Positions 23,949 through 33,109 of a stretch of 64,000 bases of DNA are shown piece after piece. A program made the position numbers and the translations under genes. Numbering within the stretch: the first letter of the stretch is position 1; each line of letters opens with the position of its first letter. A model generated the notes under the pieces. It searched no databases. It was given only the letters and a program-made list of their open reading frames with translations, and was not told the DNA's origin. Origin of the DNA: DASZUK01 sp035547695 (GTDB lineage: Bacteria > Actinomycetota > Acidimicrobiia > Acidimicrobiales > RAAP-2); contig DASZUK010000029.1 in NCBI GenBank assembly GCA_035547695.1, positions 22,718-86,717 on the forward strand, written 5' to 3'.

Positions 23949-25415
23949 TCAGGCGCCCATGGCGGAGCCGAGCCAGTCGTAGACGACCTGGTTGCGGGTC
24001 TGTGGGGCCATCGGGGCACAGTGGTACTCGGCGCCCTGGGCGGTGGTGAAGGTGTCCAGCTTCTTGCGGCGTGACGCCAGGCCGCCGTAGAGCTTCTGGG
24101 GGTCACCGGCCGGGACCAGGGTGTCGAGCTGGTACTGGGTGACCAGGTACGGCACGTCGATGCGGTGGAGGAGACCGGCGACGTCGAACTGCATCAGGGT
24201 GTGGCCGAAGGACCACATGTCGGTGAACACCTTGCCGGCCCGGGCGGCCTCCAGGTAGGGGCGGCCGAAGATCTCGCCGCGCTTGGCGACGGTGAACTTG
24301 AGTGTGGCTGTGGCCTCGATCACGGGCACGTAGCCCTGCCGCCAGGTGCCGTTGACCTGTGTCCTTGTGGCTGTTGTGGCGAACACCGACCGGATTGTGG
24401 CGGGCCAGGCCGACCACACGTCGATGAAGCCGGGGTCCGACACGACGGCGGCCAGCCGCTTCTCGAACGCCGCGGCCCGGGCCACCAGCTCGCCGCCCAT
24501 GCTCCAACCGGTGAGGGCGATCCGCTTCTTGTCGACGTCCGGCCGGCGGTGCAGCCAGTCGACGACGGGGGCGATCACCTTCTCCCAGTCGGGCCGGAAC
24601 GGGATCTTGCGCTCGAACAGCATGGACCCCTGGCCGGGCCCCTCGAAGATGACGGCGTTCCATCCCCGTTCCACCGCGGCCGCCCCGCCCCAAGCGTAGG
24701 TGTCCAGGTTCTGGGCGTCGCTGCCGTTGTTGACGATGACGGTGGGCTTGGGGGTGTCGGAGGCGGAGGCCCGCAGGAAGTAGGCCGGCAGGGTGGTCCG
24801 GCCGTAGGGGATGGCCACCCGCTCGACCGGGGGGTCCATCAACTGGGTGGCCAGGTCCCACTGCAACTGCATGGCGGCGTAGACGTTCGGCTCGGCGGCC
24901 GGGGTGGCGGTGCCGAGCACGAAGTAGAGGGCCTGGTCGAAGTACTGGGCGGCCCGCAGGTACGCCGACCGGGCGCTGGCCAGGTGCCCGGCCCGCAGTT
25001 CCCGGTTGGCCAGCCCCGCCACCCGCTTTCCCGTGGCCACGAAGGCGTCGTAGTACGACTGGAAGCCCGCCCCGGCCGCCTGGACCTGGTTGACCGCGGT
25101 CAGCACCTCCCCGAACTCGCCGGCCCCGTAGGCGGCGGCACCGAAGGCGAACAGGGCCTGGAACTGCATGGTGGGATTACTGAAGAACGTGACCCCCTTG
25201 GACGGGTCGGGCACCGGTCCCGGCGGTGTGGCCGGGACCCGCGGCTCGACCGGGTCGGCACCACGCCGGTCCGCAGCGGTGCCGGCTGCGCCGGCTGCGC
25301 CGAGCGCCGGCAGCGCCCCGGCCAGCCCGGCTCCCCCCAACAGGGCGGTACCCCCGGCGCCCAACAGGACGGTGCCGCCGGCGGCCGACAGGGCCAGGAG
25401 CTTCCGGCGGTCCAT
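23949..25415 (-). CDS. Tat-exported alpha/beta hydrolase
   Basis: Protein of 488 residues starting MDRRKLLALSAAGG, a twin-arginine-type signal (RRxxLL), so export in folded form is likely. The N-terminal domain is helical (about 100-230, with AYGAGEFGEVLTAVNQVQ). The hydrolase fold follows, with nucleophile GWSMGG (about residue 325), an acid in the YQLDTLVPAGDP loop and His in EYHCAPM. It resembles DUF1100/dihydropseudooxynicotine-hydrolase-like esterases; substrate unknown. An alternative ATG at 25505 overlaps the PGI/PMI stop (TGATG) and would add 30 Pro/Ser-rich residues before the signal. Threonines in the ATIRSVFATTATRTQ stretch are mostly ACA. Confidence 0.82.
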   Translation of the reverse strand: MDRRKLLALSAAGGTVLLGAGGTALLGGAGLAGALPALGAAGAAGTAADRRGADPVEPRVPATPPGPVPDPSKGVTFFSNPTMQFQALFAFGAAAYGAGEFGEVLTAVNQVQAAGAGFQSYYDAFVATGKRVAGLANRELRAGHLASARSAYLRAAQYFDQALYFVLGTATPAAEPNVYAAMQLQWDLATQLMDPPVERVAIPYGRTTLPAYFLRASASDTPKPTVIVNNGSDAQNLDTYAWGGAAAVERGWNAVIFEGPGQGSMLFERKIPFRPDWEKVIAPVVDWLHRRPDVDKKRIALTGWSMGGELVARAAAFEKRLAAVVSDPGFIDVWSAWPATIRSVFATTATRTQVNGTWRQGYVPVIEATATLKFTVAKRGEIFGRPYLEAARAGKVFTDMWSFGHTLMQFDVAGLLHRIDVPYLVTQYQLDTLVPAGDPQKLYGGLASRRKKLDTFTTAQGAEYHCAPMAPQTRNQVVYDWLGSAMGA

Positions 25416-25504
25416 GGTCCGACCGCTCCGGCCCTCCCCGGAGCCGGGCGGTGGCGGTGGCGGTGGCGGTGATGGTGATGGTGGGGACGACGACGACGGT
25501 GCCA

Positions 25505-26554
25505 TCAGGCCCGGAGCCGCTCTTTCAGGTCGGCCAGCACCGGCACCGGCCCGGGGTCGGTGCCCTCACGGCCGGCGAGGTGCAGGGACACGAAGTCGCC
25601 GACGATGGCCAGGTCGAATAGCTGGCCCAGCGGGTCGGTGCCTTCGGCCCAGACCTCCAGGATGTCGGCCACCACCTCCAGCAGGGCGTCGGCCAGGAAG
25701 GTGAACCGCTTGGCCACCTGCGGGTGCTCGCCGGCGTGGCGGAGGGTGACCAGGGTGACGACCTGCCGGGTGACGTCGCCGTCCTGCCCCCAGCCGGCCA
25801 GCTCGTTGTGGCACAGCTCCGGCACCGCCGACCAGAAGGCCGGGGCCTTCGCGTTCTCGTTGACCTGGGTCTTCCACCGCTGGGCGGCCACGGCGGCCGG
25901 GCCGGTGGCGCCGTAGACGAGGGGGAAGGTGCGGTCGATGCGGCGGGCCAGGTCCTCGGCGATGCTGCCGGGCTGCACCAACTGGTCCCGCCGCCGGGAC
26001 AGGGCGTCCACCGTGGCGGCCACCCGGGCAGCCATGCCGTCCAGCAGGCCGAGGCGTTCGAGGACCACCAGCGGCGGCACCGCCATGGCCCCGAGCGCCG
26101 CCCGGGGCTGGGGGATGTCGGCCGGCACGGCGAACACCGGCCAGCCGTGCTCGGCGGCCAGCCGGCCCAACCGGCCACCGCCGGTGACCGCCACCACCCT
26201 GGCCCCGGCGTCGGCCGCCGCGGTGGCCACGGCCACCGTCTCCTCGGTGTCCCCGGAGCAGGACACCGCGAACACCAGGGAACCGGCACCGACGAAGGCG
26301 GGGAGGTCGTAGGACTTGGCCACCGACACCGGCACGGCCAGCTCCGGGGCGGCCACCGCGGCCACGACGTCGCCGGCGACGCCGCTGCCGCCCATGCCGC
26401 AGGCCACCACGTTGCTGATCGGCCCCCCGGCGGCCAGTCCGTCGACGGCGCCGGCTGCGCCCAGGGCGGCGACGTCGGCCAGGGCGGCGGCCATCTGTTC
26501 GGGAAGGGCCGCCGTGGCCTCCCACATGCCCAGGGAGTCCACCGGCAGCGTCAC
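25505..26554 (-). CDS. Bifunctional phosphoglucose/phosphomannose isomerase, SIS family
   Basis: Protein of 349 residues. The first SIS domain shows CGMGGSGVAGDVV (sugar-phosphate loop), SCSGDTEETVAVATAAADAG and GGGRLGRLA. The second half contains WKTQVNENAKAPAF with the catalytic Glu region and ELCHNELAGW, the PGI/PMI C-terminal signature carrying the catalytic His. It interconverts fructose-6-phosphate with glucose-6-phosphate and mannose-6-phosphate. The upstream Trm112-like gene overlaps its start by 4 nt. With ManB nearby it would feed GDP-mannose synthesis for the surface-sugar genes further on. Confidence 0.9.
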   Translation of the reverse strand: MTLPVDSLGMWEATAALPEQMAAALADVAALGAAGAVDGLAAGGPISNVVACGMGGSGVAGDVVAAVAAPELAVPVSVAKSYDLPAFVGAGSLVFAVSCSGDTEETVAVATAAADAGARVVAVTGGGRLGRLAAEHGWPVFAVPADIPQPRAALGAMAVPPLVVLERLGLLDGMAARVAATVDALSRRRDQLVQPGSIAEDLARRIDRTFPLVYGATGPAAVAAQRWKTQVNENAKAPAFWSAVPELCHNELAGWGQDGDVTRQVVTLVTLRHAGEHPQVAKRFTFLADALLEVVADILEVWAEGTDPLGQLFDLAIVGDFVSLHLAGREGTDPGPVPVLADLKERLRA

Positions 26555-26871
26555 GCGCCGGCTCCCCCCGACGGCCCCTGCGCCGCTCCCCCGTTGCCGG
26601 CCGCACCACCGGCCCCCCCGTCGCCGCCGCCGGCCCCCCGCCGGCCGGTCTCGGGGACCCCGACGGCGGCCGCCTTGGTGACCAGCCGCTGGTGCTCGGC
26701 GTCACCGACGTCGGTGGCCTCGTCCACCAGCAACACCGGGATGCCGTCGCGTACGACGTAGGCCTTCTTCAACCGCGGGTTGTACAGGACGTCCTCGTCG
26801 GCGAACCACAGCAGCGGGCCCTTGTCGACCGGGCAGGCCAGGACGTCCACCAGCAACGGGTCAAGCGGCAT
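26551..26871 (-). CDS. Trm112-like zinc-ribbon/UPF0434 family protein
   Basis: Small protein of 106 residues. The N-terminal 60 residues carry the Trm112 fold: MPLDPLLVDVLACPVDKGPL, YNPRLKKAYVVRDGIPVLLV. Only one of the usual metal cysteines (CPVDKG) remains, as in many bacterial members. The tail is Gly/Ala-rich. Bacterial relatives are small accessory proteins often next to sugar-phosphate isomerase genes; the exact role is unknown. Its stop overlaps the PGI/PMI start (4 nt). Confidence 0.8.
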   Translation of the reverse strand: MPLDPLLVDVLACPVDKGPLLWFADEDVLYNPRLKKAYVVRDGIPVLLVDEATDVGDAEHQRLVTKAAAVGVPETGRRGAGGGDGGAGGAAGNGGAAQGPSGGAGA

Positions 26872-26912
26872 CGGAGCTCCTCTGTGTCGGGTCGGGTGGC
26901 GGGTGATCGGGC

Positions 26913-26945
26913 GGTGGCGGTGTTCAGGTGGTGGCGGTGTTCAGG
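26913..26945. repeat. Two 16-bp direct repeats, 17-bp period
   Basis: GGTGGCGGTGTTCAGG occurs at 26913-26928 and 26930-26945 in the 127-nt gap between the ManB and Trm112-like genes; a GGCGGT-rich tract follows. No promoter or hairpin was clear. Confidence 0.5.
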
Positions 26946-26998
26946 GATGATGGCGGCGGTGGCGGTGGCGGTAGCGGCGGTGCCGGCCGGCCGCCAGG

Positions 26999-28381
26999 TC
27001 AGCTCCGGACGGCCGAGGTACGGGCGACCAGGTCCAGGACCTCGTCGACGTGCTGGCGGCAGGCCTCCTCGGTGCGGGCCTCCACGTTCAGCCGCAGCAA
27101 CGGCTCGGTGTTGGACGGCCGCAGGTTGTACCACCAGTCCCCGCGGTCCACGGTGAGCCCGTCCAGCCGGTCGACGGCCAGCCCGGCGGCGGCTTCGTGA
27201 TCGGCCACGGCCTCCACCGCGGCGGCCGGGTCGGGGACCTCGGTGTTGATCTCGCCGGAGTCCGCGTACCGCCGGTAGGGCTCCAGCAGCTCGGACAGCG
27301 GCTGGTCGGTCCGGCTCATCAGCTCCAGCACCACCATGGCGGTGATGATGCCGGAGTCCGCCCGGTAGTTGTCCCGGAAGTAGTAGTGCCCGGAGTGCTC
27401 CCCGCCGAACACCGCACCGGACTCGGCCATGACCTGCTTGATGAACGAGTGCCCCACCCGGGTGCGGATGCCGGTGCCGCCGTGCTCCGCGATGACCTCG
27501 GGGACGACGTGGGAGCAGATGAGGTTGTACAGGACGGTGGCCCCGGGGTGCTTGTCCAGCATGGACACCGCCACCAGTGCGGTGGTCAGGGAGCCCGACA
27601 CCGGCTGGGCCTGCTCGTCCACCAGGAACACCCGGTCGGCGTCGCCGTCGAACGCCAGGCCGATGTCGGCTCCGGCGTCCAGCACCGCCGCCTTCAGGTC
27701 CACCTGGTTCTCCGGCTGGATGGGATCGGCCGGGTGGTTGGGGAAGGTGCCGTCCAGCTCCGGGTACAAGATGTCCACCTGGAACGGCAGCCCCCGCATC
27801 ACCAGCGGCACCACCAACCCGCCCATCCCGTTGGCGGTGTCCGCCACGATCTTCAGCGGCTTCAGGGCGGACACGTCCACGAAGGAATGGACGTGCTCGG
27901 CGTAGGCCCCCAGCAGATCCTGGTGGTCCAGCGCGGCCAGGTGCCGTGGCGTCGTCGGGCCGCCCGTCAGTTGGTTGGCCAACGTCTCATTGGTCAGCGC
28001 CTCGATGTCGGCCAGCCCGGTGTCCCGGCCGACGGGCCTGGCCCCGGCCAGGCACAGCTTGATGCCGTTGTACGCCGCCGGGTTGTGCGACGCCGTGAAC
28101 ATCGCCCCGGGCGCGTCCAGGTGGCCGGAGGCGAAGTACAGGAAGTCGGTGGACCCCATCCCGAGATCGGTGACCGCCGTCCCCTCCGCCCGGGCCCCTT
28201 CGGCGAAGGCCGTCGACAGCTCCTCCCCGGACGGCCGCATGTCCCTGGCCACCAGGATGCGGGGCACCCCGCAGAACCGGGCGAACGCCCCCCCGATGGC
28301 CCGGCACATGGTGGCGTCCAACTGGTCGGGGACGGTGCCCCGGATGTCGTAGGCCTTGAACACGTCACCGGTCTGACCCAT
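26999..28381 (-). CDS. manB: Phosphomannomutase/phosphoglucomutase
   Basis: Alpha-D-phosphohexomutase of 460 residues. Phosphoserine loop TASHNPAAYNG (about residue 97), metal loop DGDADR (about 245), sugar-binding GEHSGHYYF (about 325) and phosphate-binding RPSNTEP (about 430) are all present. It converts mannose-6-phosphate to mannose-1-phosphate (or the glucose equivalents). ATG 28381 has no Shine-Dalgarno sequence; TAGGCT at 28391-28396, which includes the TAG stop of the upstream gene, is a plausible -10 box for a nearly leaderless transcript. Confidence 0.93.
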   Translation of the reverse strand: MGQTGDVFKAYDIRGTVPDQLDATMCRAIGGAFARFCGVPRILVARDMRPSGEELSTAFAEGARAEGTAVTDLGMGSTDFLYFASGHLDAPGAMFTASHNPAAYNGIKLCLAGARPVGRDTGLADIEALTNETLANQLTGGPTTPRHLAALDHQDLLGAYAEHVHSFVDVSALKPLKIVADTANGMGGLVVPLVMRGLPFQVDILYPELDGTFPNHPADPIQPENQVDLKAAVLDAGADIGLAFDGDADRVFLVDEQAQPVSGSLTTALVAVSMLDKHPGATVLYNLICSHVVPEVIAEHGGTGIRTRVGHSFIKQVMAESGAVFGGEHSGHYYFRDNYRADSGIITAMVVLELMSRTDQPLSELLEPYRRYADSGEINTEVPDPAAAVEAVADHEAAAGLAVDRLDGLTVDRGDWWYNLRPSNTEPLLRLNVEARTEEACRQHVDEVLDLVARTSAVRS

Positions 28382-28393
28382 GGGACGGTCAGC

Positions 28394-31168
28394 CTAATCC
28401 GGATGCATGGCCGCCCCCGGCGGCCCGGGTGGTACGGCCGCCCCCGGCGGCCCGGGTGGTACGGCCGGCCCCGGCGGCCCGGTGGCACGGCTGTGCCCGG
28501 CTCCGGCGCCGGCGCCGGCGCCACCGGCGGCATGGCGGCCCCGACGGTGCGTCCCCCGTCGGCGGCGGGCGGCGACCGGCACGGCGGCGAGCAGGACCAG
28601 GGCGACGATGCCGAGGACGGTGCAGCCGTAGCCCAGCCAGTTGGCGCCGGTGGCGCCGTAGGTGAGGGTGACGTCGTGGCTGGTGGGCACCACCACCATC
28701 AGGTTGGGGGCGGAACGCCACGGCCCGTCGGCACCGGCGGCGTGCCAGTTGGGGAAGTAGGACACCTTGACGGTGACCGGCACGCCGACCCGGCTGACGT
28801 GGAAGCTGACGGAGCTGTCGGTGGTCCGGACCCGGGACACCGTGGTCCTGGGCACCGGGCGGGCCGGAGCGGAGGCGGCGGTGGCGGCGGTGGCGCGGGG
28901 CCAGGACGGCAGGCCGCCGGCGGTGAGGGCGACGTTCCAGCGGGACGGTGTGTCGTACCAGGCGAGGGCCGGGCCGTCCATGGGCTGGCCGGCGGGGCCG
29001 ACCGTGCCCAGCCATGTGCCCTGGGCGGGACCGACGCCCTGGAGCACCGCCGGCTGGTTGGCCAGCGGGGTGACCAGGGAGGAGTGGCTGACCTCGTAGA
29101 CGTTCCAGGTGGTGGACAGGGTCCGGCCTGTGAACGCGGTGCTCCACGGGCCGGTGGAGGCGACGAGGTGCAGTGTGGGGTCGCCGTCGGCGGCCTGCTG
29201 CACCTCGGTGCTGGCGGCCATGAAGTACTTCACCCCCAGCAACTGCAGGTGCTGGACGCCGAGAGGGATGTCCAGGGGCCCGTACGGCAGCCCCACCATC
29301 GGGTTGGACGGCTGCGGGGAGAGCTCGGCCTGGTTGAGGAAGTGGAACGGGGTGGTGGTGGACGACTCGAACAGGAGGCCCTCCATGGAGTCCACGCAGC
29401 CCCCGGTCCAGTACGGCAGCAGCATCAGGGCCTCGGGGGTGCCGAACCGGTTCTCGTCGGCGTCGTACTCCCACATGGCCCGGCCGCAGCCGTACTGGTG
29501 GCCGACCTTCCGCATCAGCTCCATCACGGCCCGGTACTCGGGGTAGTCGGCCTTGCCCTCGTAGCCGCTGTAGTTCCAGGCCGCCCAGGCGTTGACCTCG
29601 TTGGCGCCGGGGTGGACGCCGACGTCGGGCAGGGCGGAAGCCACCCCGGGGATGAACGGGGGCACCACCACCAGCAGGGCGCCGGCCAGGGCGGCCAGGG
29701 CACCGCCGACCGCGCCGGGTGCCCACCGGGCCGGTGGGGGCCGCCGCCACCAGCCGCCGGGCTCGACGCCGCCGGGCTCGACGCCGCCGGGCTCGATGCT
29801 GCCGGGGTCGACGGGGCGTTCGCCGGCCGCTTCGGCCTGTCCCGGTCCGGGCTCGGGGCCGGTGGTCGCCCGGACCACCCACACCCAGCGGGCCAGCCGC
29901 CACCGCCGCCACCGCCGGGCGGCGCCGGCCGCGGCCATGCCGAACAGCCAGCCGGCCATGAGGAACACGCAGATGAACCACAGCGGCAGGAACCTGGTGT
30001 TGTACAGCTTCCCCTGCGGGTCCTCGACGAGGGCCAGGGCGGACAGCCCGCCGAGGATGGCGAACAGCACCCCGAACCGGCTGCGGAGGACGAGGGCCAC
30101 CAGCACGGCCACTCCGGCCAGCACCAGCGCCCAGAGGTCGGCCCCGGGGAACAGCAGGGTGACGTAGGTGGTGACGTTTGTGTACCCCATGGAGGTCGTG
30201 TAGGCCCGCTGGAGGCCGAACGGCACCAGCCACCAGCCGGACAGCAGCACGCCGGCGGCCACGGTGGAGGCTCCCCACCACAGGGCGGACCACCGGCCGA
30301 GGACGCCCTCGCGGCCGGGGGCCCGGGCGACGGCGGAGGACGGCCGCCACAGGTCGTCGTGGAGCCGCCACCGTTCCGGCAGGAGCTCGAGCAGGGTGAG
30401 CAGGGCGGCGCCGGCCAGGGCCAGCATGGCCGGGACGATGTGGCTCAGGATGCACAGGGCCAGCACCACCGAGGCCCACGGCCGGCCGCGGCCGGTCCGC
30501 AGGCCCCGGGCCATGAGGCCGAGGAACAGGACGGCCAGGGCCAGGCTGAAGGAGTAGGCGTACTCGCCGGCCAGCGTCGAGAACAGGTCGCCGCCGTAGA
30601 TGGTGTAGGAGTAGTCGAACAGGAACGGCAGGGTGGCCGCGGCCATGGCCGCCGGCAGGGGCGGCCGGAGGCGGAACAGCCGGCCGCAGGCCCAGGCGGC
30701 CACCGGCAGCAGCAGGGACCCGAGGACGGTGGCCAGCTTGAAGGCCACGTTGTAGGAGATGACGTGCGACCCGACGGCCACCAGGGCGTCGGGGAGGACG
30801 AAGTAGAAGGTGTAGATGGGGTAGCCGTCGTACCAGGCCGGAGACCAGCCGGTGAGGTGCGGGAACAGGTCGGAGGTGAAGTAGGCCGGCATCATGTAGT
30901 GGGCGCCGGTGTCCCCGCCGGTGGTGGAGGTGTCGGACAGCAGCAGGTCCAGGTGCATCTGCCACAGCACCACGGCGACGACGCCGACCACCGCCAGTAG
31001 GGTGGCCACGGCCGGTGCCCACCGGGCGGTCCCGCGGCGCCGGGGCCGCCACGGGCTCCGCAGGGGCGACGGCGGTGCGCCGCCGGGCGGGGCGGCCCCC
31101 AGGGTGCCCACAGGCGATCCGGCCGCGGTGCCGGCGGGCCGGTCGACGGTCGGAGCGGAGGCGGCCAC
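28394..31168 (-). CDS. Large polytopic membrane protein, PF10131-like (6-PTPS-related)
   Basis: About 924 residues. Roughly ten to twelve membrane segments fill the N-terminal 500 residues. Early signatures are HYMMPAYFTSDLFPHLTGW and WYDGYPIYTFYFVLPDA, typical of PF10131 membrane proteins resembling lipid-linked-sugar glycosyltransferases. A large extracytoplasmic domain follows (WNYSGYEGKADYPEYR, MEGLLFESSTTTPFHFLNQA, HLQLLGVKYFMA). A last membrane segment and a Pro/Gly-repeat tail complete it. The start is uncertain: GTG 31168, 8 nt after the CPBP stop, is the first good choice, without a Shine-Dalgarno. It may act in cell-envelope polysaccharide or glycoprotein assembly; this is inferred from the fold type and neighbours. 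Confidence 0.78.
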   Translation of the reverse strand: MAASAPTVDRPAGTAAGSPVGTLGAAPPGGAPPSPLRSPWRPRRRGTARWAPAVATLLAVVGVVAVVLWQMHLDLLLSDTSTTGGDTGAHYMMPAYFTSDLFPHLTGWSPAWYDGYPIYTFYFVLPDALVAVGSHVISYNVAFKLATVLGSLLLPVAAWACGRLFRLRPPLPAAMAAATLPFLFDYSYTIYGGDLFSTLAGEYAYSFSLALAVLFLGLMARGLRTGRGRPWASVVLALCILSHIVPAMLALAGAALLTLLELLPERWRLHDDLWRPSSAVARAPGREGVLGRWSALWWGASTVAAGVLLSGWWLVPFGLQRAYTTSMGYTNVTTYVTLLFPGADLWALVLAGVAVLVALVLRSRFGVLFAILGGLSALALVEDPQGKLYNTRFLPLWFICVFLMAGWLFGMAAAGAARRWRRWRLARWVWVVRATTGPEPGPGQAEAAGERPVDPGSIEPGGVEPGGVEPGGWWRRPPPARWAPGAVGGALAALAGALLVVVPPFIPGVASALPDVGVHPGANEVNAWAAWNYSGYEGKADYPEYRAVMELMRKVGHQYGCGRAMWEYDADENRFGTPEALMLLPYWTGGCVDSMEGLLFESSTTTPFHFLNQAELSPQPSNPMVGLPYGPLDIPLGVQHLQLLGVKYFMAASTEVQQAADGDPTLHLVASTGPWSTAFTGRTLSTTWNVYEVSHSSLVTPLANQPAVLQGVGPAQGTWLGTVGPAGQPMDGPALAWYDTPSRWNVALTAGGLPSWPRATAATAASAPARPVPRTTVSRVRTTDSSVSFHVSRVGVPVTVKVSYFPNWHAAGADGPWRSAPNLMVVVPTSHDVTLTYGATGANWLGYGCTVLGIVALVLLAAVPVAARRRRGTHRRGRHAAGGAGAGAGAGHSRATGPPGPAVPPGPPGAAVPPGPPGAAMHPD

Positions 31169-31176
31169 GGCGGCGG

Positions 31177-32175
31177 TCAGTGCCAGATGAGGCCGCGGTG
31201 GTTGGCCACGACCAGGACGGCCACCAGGTTGAAGGAGGCGTGGGACACCATGTTCATGCCCAGCCGGCCGGTGCGGTAGGTGATGAAGGCCATGATGGCG
31301 CCGAAGACGGCGAGGCCGGCCAGTTGGACCAGTTCGCCGTGGGCGGCGCCGAACAGGAGGCCGTCGACCACGACGGCAACGGCGATCCCGACGGTGCGGC
31401 GGGCGGACGGGCCGACGGCCGTCGGGGTGAACAGGCGGGCCAGGGCCTTGAAGAGCAGGCCGCGGAAGAACAGCTCCTCGAAGAACGGGGCGCAGACCAC
31501 GGTCATGACGGCGATGACCACGAACCCGCCGCCGTGGGAGGCCCCAGTCAACCGCTGGGTGGGCGCTGTGAAGTGCTTGAGGTGGCTGGCGAACGGGGCG
31601 TACAGGATGCCGATCAGCAACTGGGCGGCCGGGCCGATGACGATGCCCAGCAGGTCGATCGGCCGGAACTGGACGCCGAGGTCGGCCACGAACCGGCCGG
31701 TGCCCCGCGCCTTGCTGGCGATCCACGGGCCGGCCAGGAACCCGACCCAGAGGCCCACCAGGCTGGTGCCCACGTACCACTCCGGTGGCTGGTCCAGGGA
31801 GGCGATCTTGTGCAACTGGCCGCCCTCCCCGGCCACGGCGGCGGCGATGTAGGTGAGCAGCACCGCCACCACCTGGCCGCCGGCGAAGCCGATGAGGGCG
31901 AACAGGAACCAGATGCCGGCCGCGCCCTTGGTGGTGGGCGGGGCCCCCGGGACGTCCAGGAACGGCCGGTCCGGGCCCGGCGCTCCCGGTTGGCCGGGTG
32001 CCGGCTGGCCGGGCCACGGTGGGCCGGGTGCCGGCCGGCCGGGCCCGGACGGATCGGAGGCGGCCAACGACTCCGGGAAGGCGTCCGGAATCGGGCCGGG
32101 GTAGCCGCCGGCATCCGCGGAGCCGGCGGACAGCCCAGGGGTGGCGGACGGCTCGTTGTGGTCGGGCCGGTCCAT
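31177..32175 (-). CDS. CPBP-family intramembrane metalloprotease
   Basis: Protein of 332 residues. A Pro/Gly-rich cytoplasmic N-terminus of about 85 residues is followed by about seven membrane segments. The Abi/CPBP motifs are intact: FFEELFFRGLLF (EExxxR), VDGLLFGAAHG (FxxxH) and MNMVSHASFNL (His/Asn). Such enzymes cleave prenylated or membrane peptides, or confer immunity to peptides; the substrate here is unknown. The start at 32175 is chosen because upstream sequence has no membrane-protein character. It is divergent from the VapBC operon and is followed closely by the large membrane protein gene. Confidence 0.87.
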   Translation of the reverse strand: MDRPDHNEPSATPGLSAGSADAGGYPGPIPDAFPESLAASDPSGPGRPAPGPPWPGQPAPGQPGAPGPDRPFLDVPGAPPTTKGAAGIWFLFALIGFAGGQVVAVLLTYIAAAVAGEGGQLHKIASLDQPPEWYVGTSLVGLWVGFLAGPWIASKARGTGRFVADLGVQFRPIDLLGIVIGPAAQLLIGILYAPFASHLKHFTAPTQRLTGASHGGGFVVIAVMTVVCAPFFEELFFRGLLFKALARLFTPTAVGPSARRTVGIAVAVVVDGLLFGAAHGELVQLAGLAVFGAIMAFITYRTGRLGMNMVSHASFNLVAVLVVANHRGLIWH

Positions 32176-32275
32176 TGGGGGCCCACGATACCGTCCGGAC
32201 CTGCGGTGGAGCCGGTCGGTCGGTGCCCGCGGACCCGCGTGGTGCAGGGCTCCCCTTCCCTCCGGCCACGGCCGG

Positions 32276-32304
32276 TTGACAGCATGCCTGCTAGCATGCA
32301 GGCA
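32276..32304 (+). promoter_or_regulatory. vapBC promoter/operator
   Basis: TGCCTGCTAGCATGCAGGCA (32285-32304) is an inverted repeat with perfect 7-bp arms. Its centre TAGCAT (32292-32297) is a -10 box ending 6 nt before the vapB ATG, and its right arm includes the A of that ATG. TTGACA lies at 32276-32281, too close to pair normally with this -10. The layout suggests a leaderless, autorepressed promoter, as in other VapBC systems. Confidence 0.6.
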
Positions 32305-32597
32305 TGGCACAGATGACGGTCCGGCTGGCCGACGAGGTGCTGGACCGCGTCCGCAGTGCGGCAGCCGACCAGGGACGGAGCATGAACGACTACGTCGGGG
32401 CCGTCCTCGACGCAGCCACCGACCCGGACCTGGCCGGGGGCGAAGCGGAGCAGCTCCGGGAACGGCTGCGACGGGCCGGGCTGCTCGCTCCACCGGAACA
32501 ACCCCGGACGCGGCCCCCGGCTGACCTGGTGGCCAGGGCTCGGGCGGCCGCGGGGAGGGGGACGCCGCTGTCGACATTGGTCTCGGAAGGGCGGTGA
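32304..32597 (+). CDS. vapB: VapB-type antitoxin (ribbon-helix-helix)
   Basis: Protein of 97 residues. N-terminal MAQMTVRLADEVLDRVRSAA with GRSMNDYVGAVLDAA is a ribbon-helix-helix DNA-binding domain; the C-terminal half is an extended toxin-binding region. It should neutralise the PIN toxin encoded next and repress its own promoter through the palindrome covering its start codon. Its stop overlaps the toxin start as GTGA. No Shine-Dalgarno is present, consistent with leaderless translation. Confidence 0.85.
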   Translation: MAQMTVRLADEVLDRVRSAAADQGRSMNDYVGAVLDAATDPDLAGGEAEQLRERLRRAGLLAPPEQPRTRPPADLVARARAAAGRGTPLSTLVSEGR

Positions 32598-33109
32598 AGA
32601 CCTTCGCCGACTCCTCGGCGCTGGTGAAGCTGTACGCCGATGAACCCGGGCACGAGGTGGTCCGGGCCCTCGACGTGGTCGCGGTGGCCCAACTGGCCAG
32701 AGTGGAGGTCCCGGCGGCCCTGTGGCGCAAGTGCCGCGTCGGCGAGCTCTCCGTTGAGGACGCCGGTCTCCTGAGCACCGAATTCGAGGCCGACTACATC
32801 GGAACTGCGGGATCGGCACCGCGATTTCACGCCGTGGTGGCCACCGCCGCCGTCCTCGGCGAGGCAGCCAAGGCCTGCGCTGTCCATGGGCTGCGGGCCT
32901 ACGACGCGGTGCAGCTCTGCTGCGCGCTGGCCGTCCGCCGCCAGGACCCGACCTGCGACGCCGTGGCGGCTTTCGACCAGAACCTGCGCCGGGCCGCCGC
33001 GGCCGAGGGGTTCGCCCTCGTCCCGCCGGCGCTGGAGCCTGGTGCCCAACCCAACCCCCGACCCGGTCCGGGGTCCGACGTGGCGGGGGGCCCGGCGGCG
33101 CGAGACTGA
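32594..33109 (+). CDS. vapC: VapC-type PIN-domain toxin
   Basis: RNase toxin of 171 residues with the PIN-domain acidic residues: Asp in TFADSSALVKLY, Glu in RVEVPAALW, Asp in LRAYDAVQLC and Asp in VAAFDQNL. VapC toxins cleave tRNA or rRNA and stop growth when the antitoxin is lost. The last 35 residues are Pro/Gly-rich and beyond the domain. The GTG start overlaps the antitoxin stop. The nuclease-helicase gene begins only 7 nt downstream, so it may share the promoter. Confidence 0.87.
   Translation: MKTFADSSALVKLYADEPGHEVVRALDVVAVAQLARVEVPAALWRKCRVGELSVEDAGLLSTEFEADYIGTAGSAPRFHAVVATAAVLGEAAKACAVHGLRAYDAVQLCCALAVRRQDPTCDAVAAFDQNLRRAAAAEGFALVPPALEPGAQPNPRPGPGSDVAGGPAARD

Noticed and set aside
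28410..28500. ggcggcccgggtggtacggc repeats
   Set aside because: They encode the Pro/Gly-rich C-terminal tail (PPGPPGAAV) of the large membrane protein.
27050..31000. 1316-codon plus-strand frame
   Set aside because: It is antisense to ManB and the large membrane protein, whose motifs are clear; its translation is low-complexity (GGG, VQ, GQ runs).
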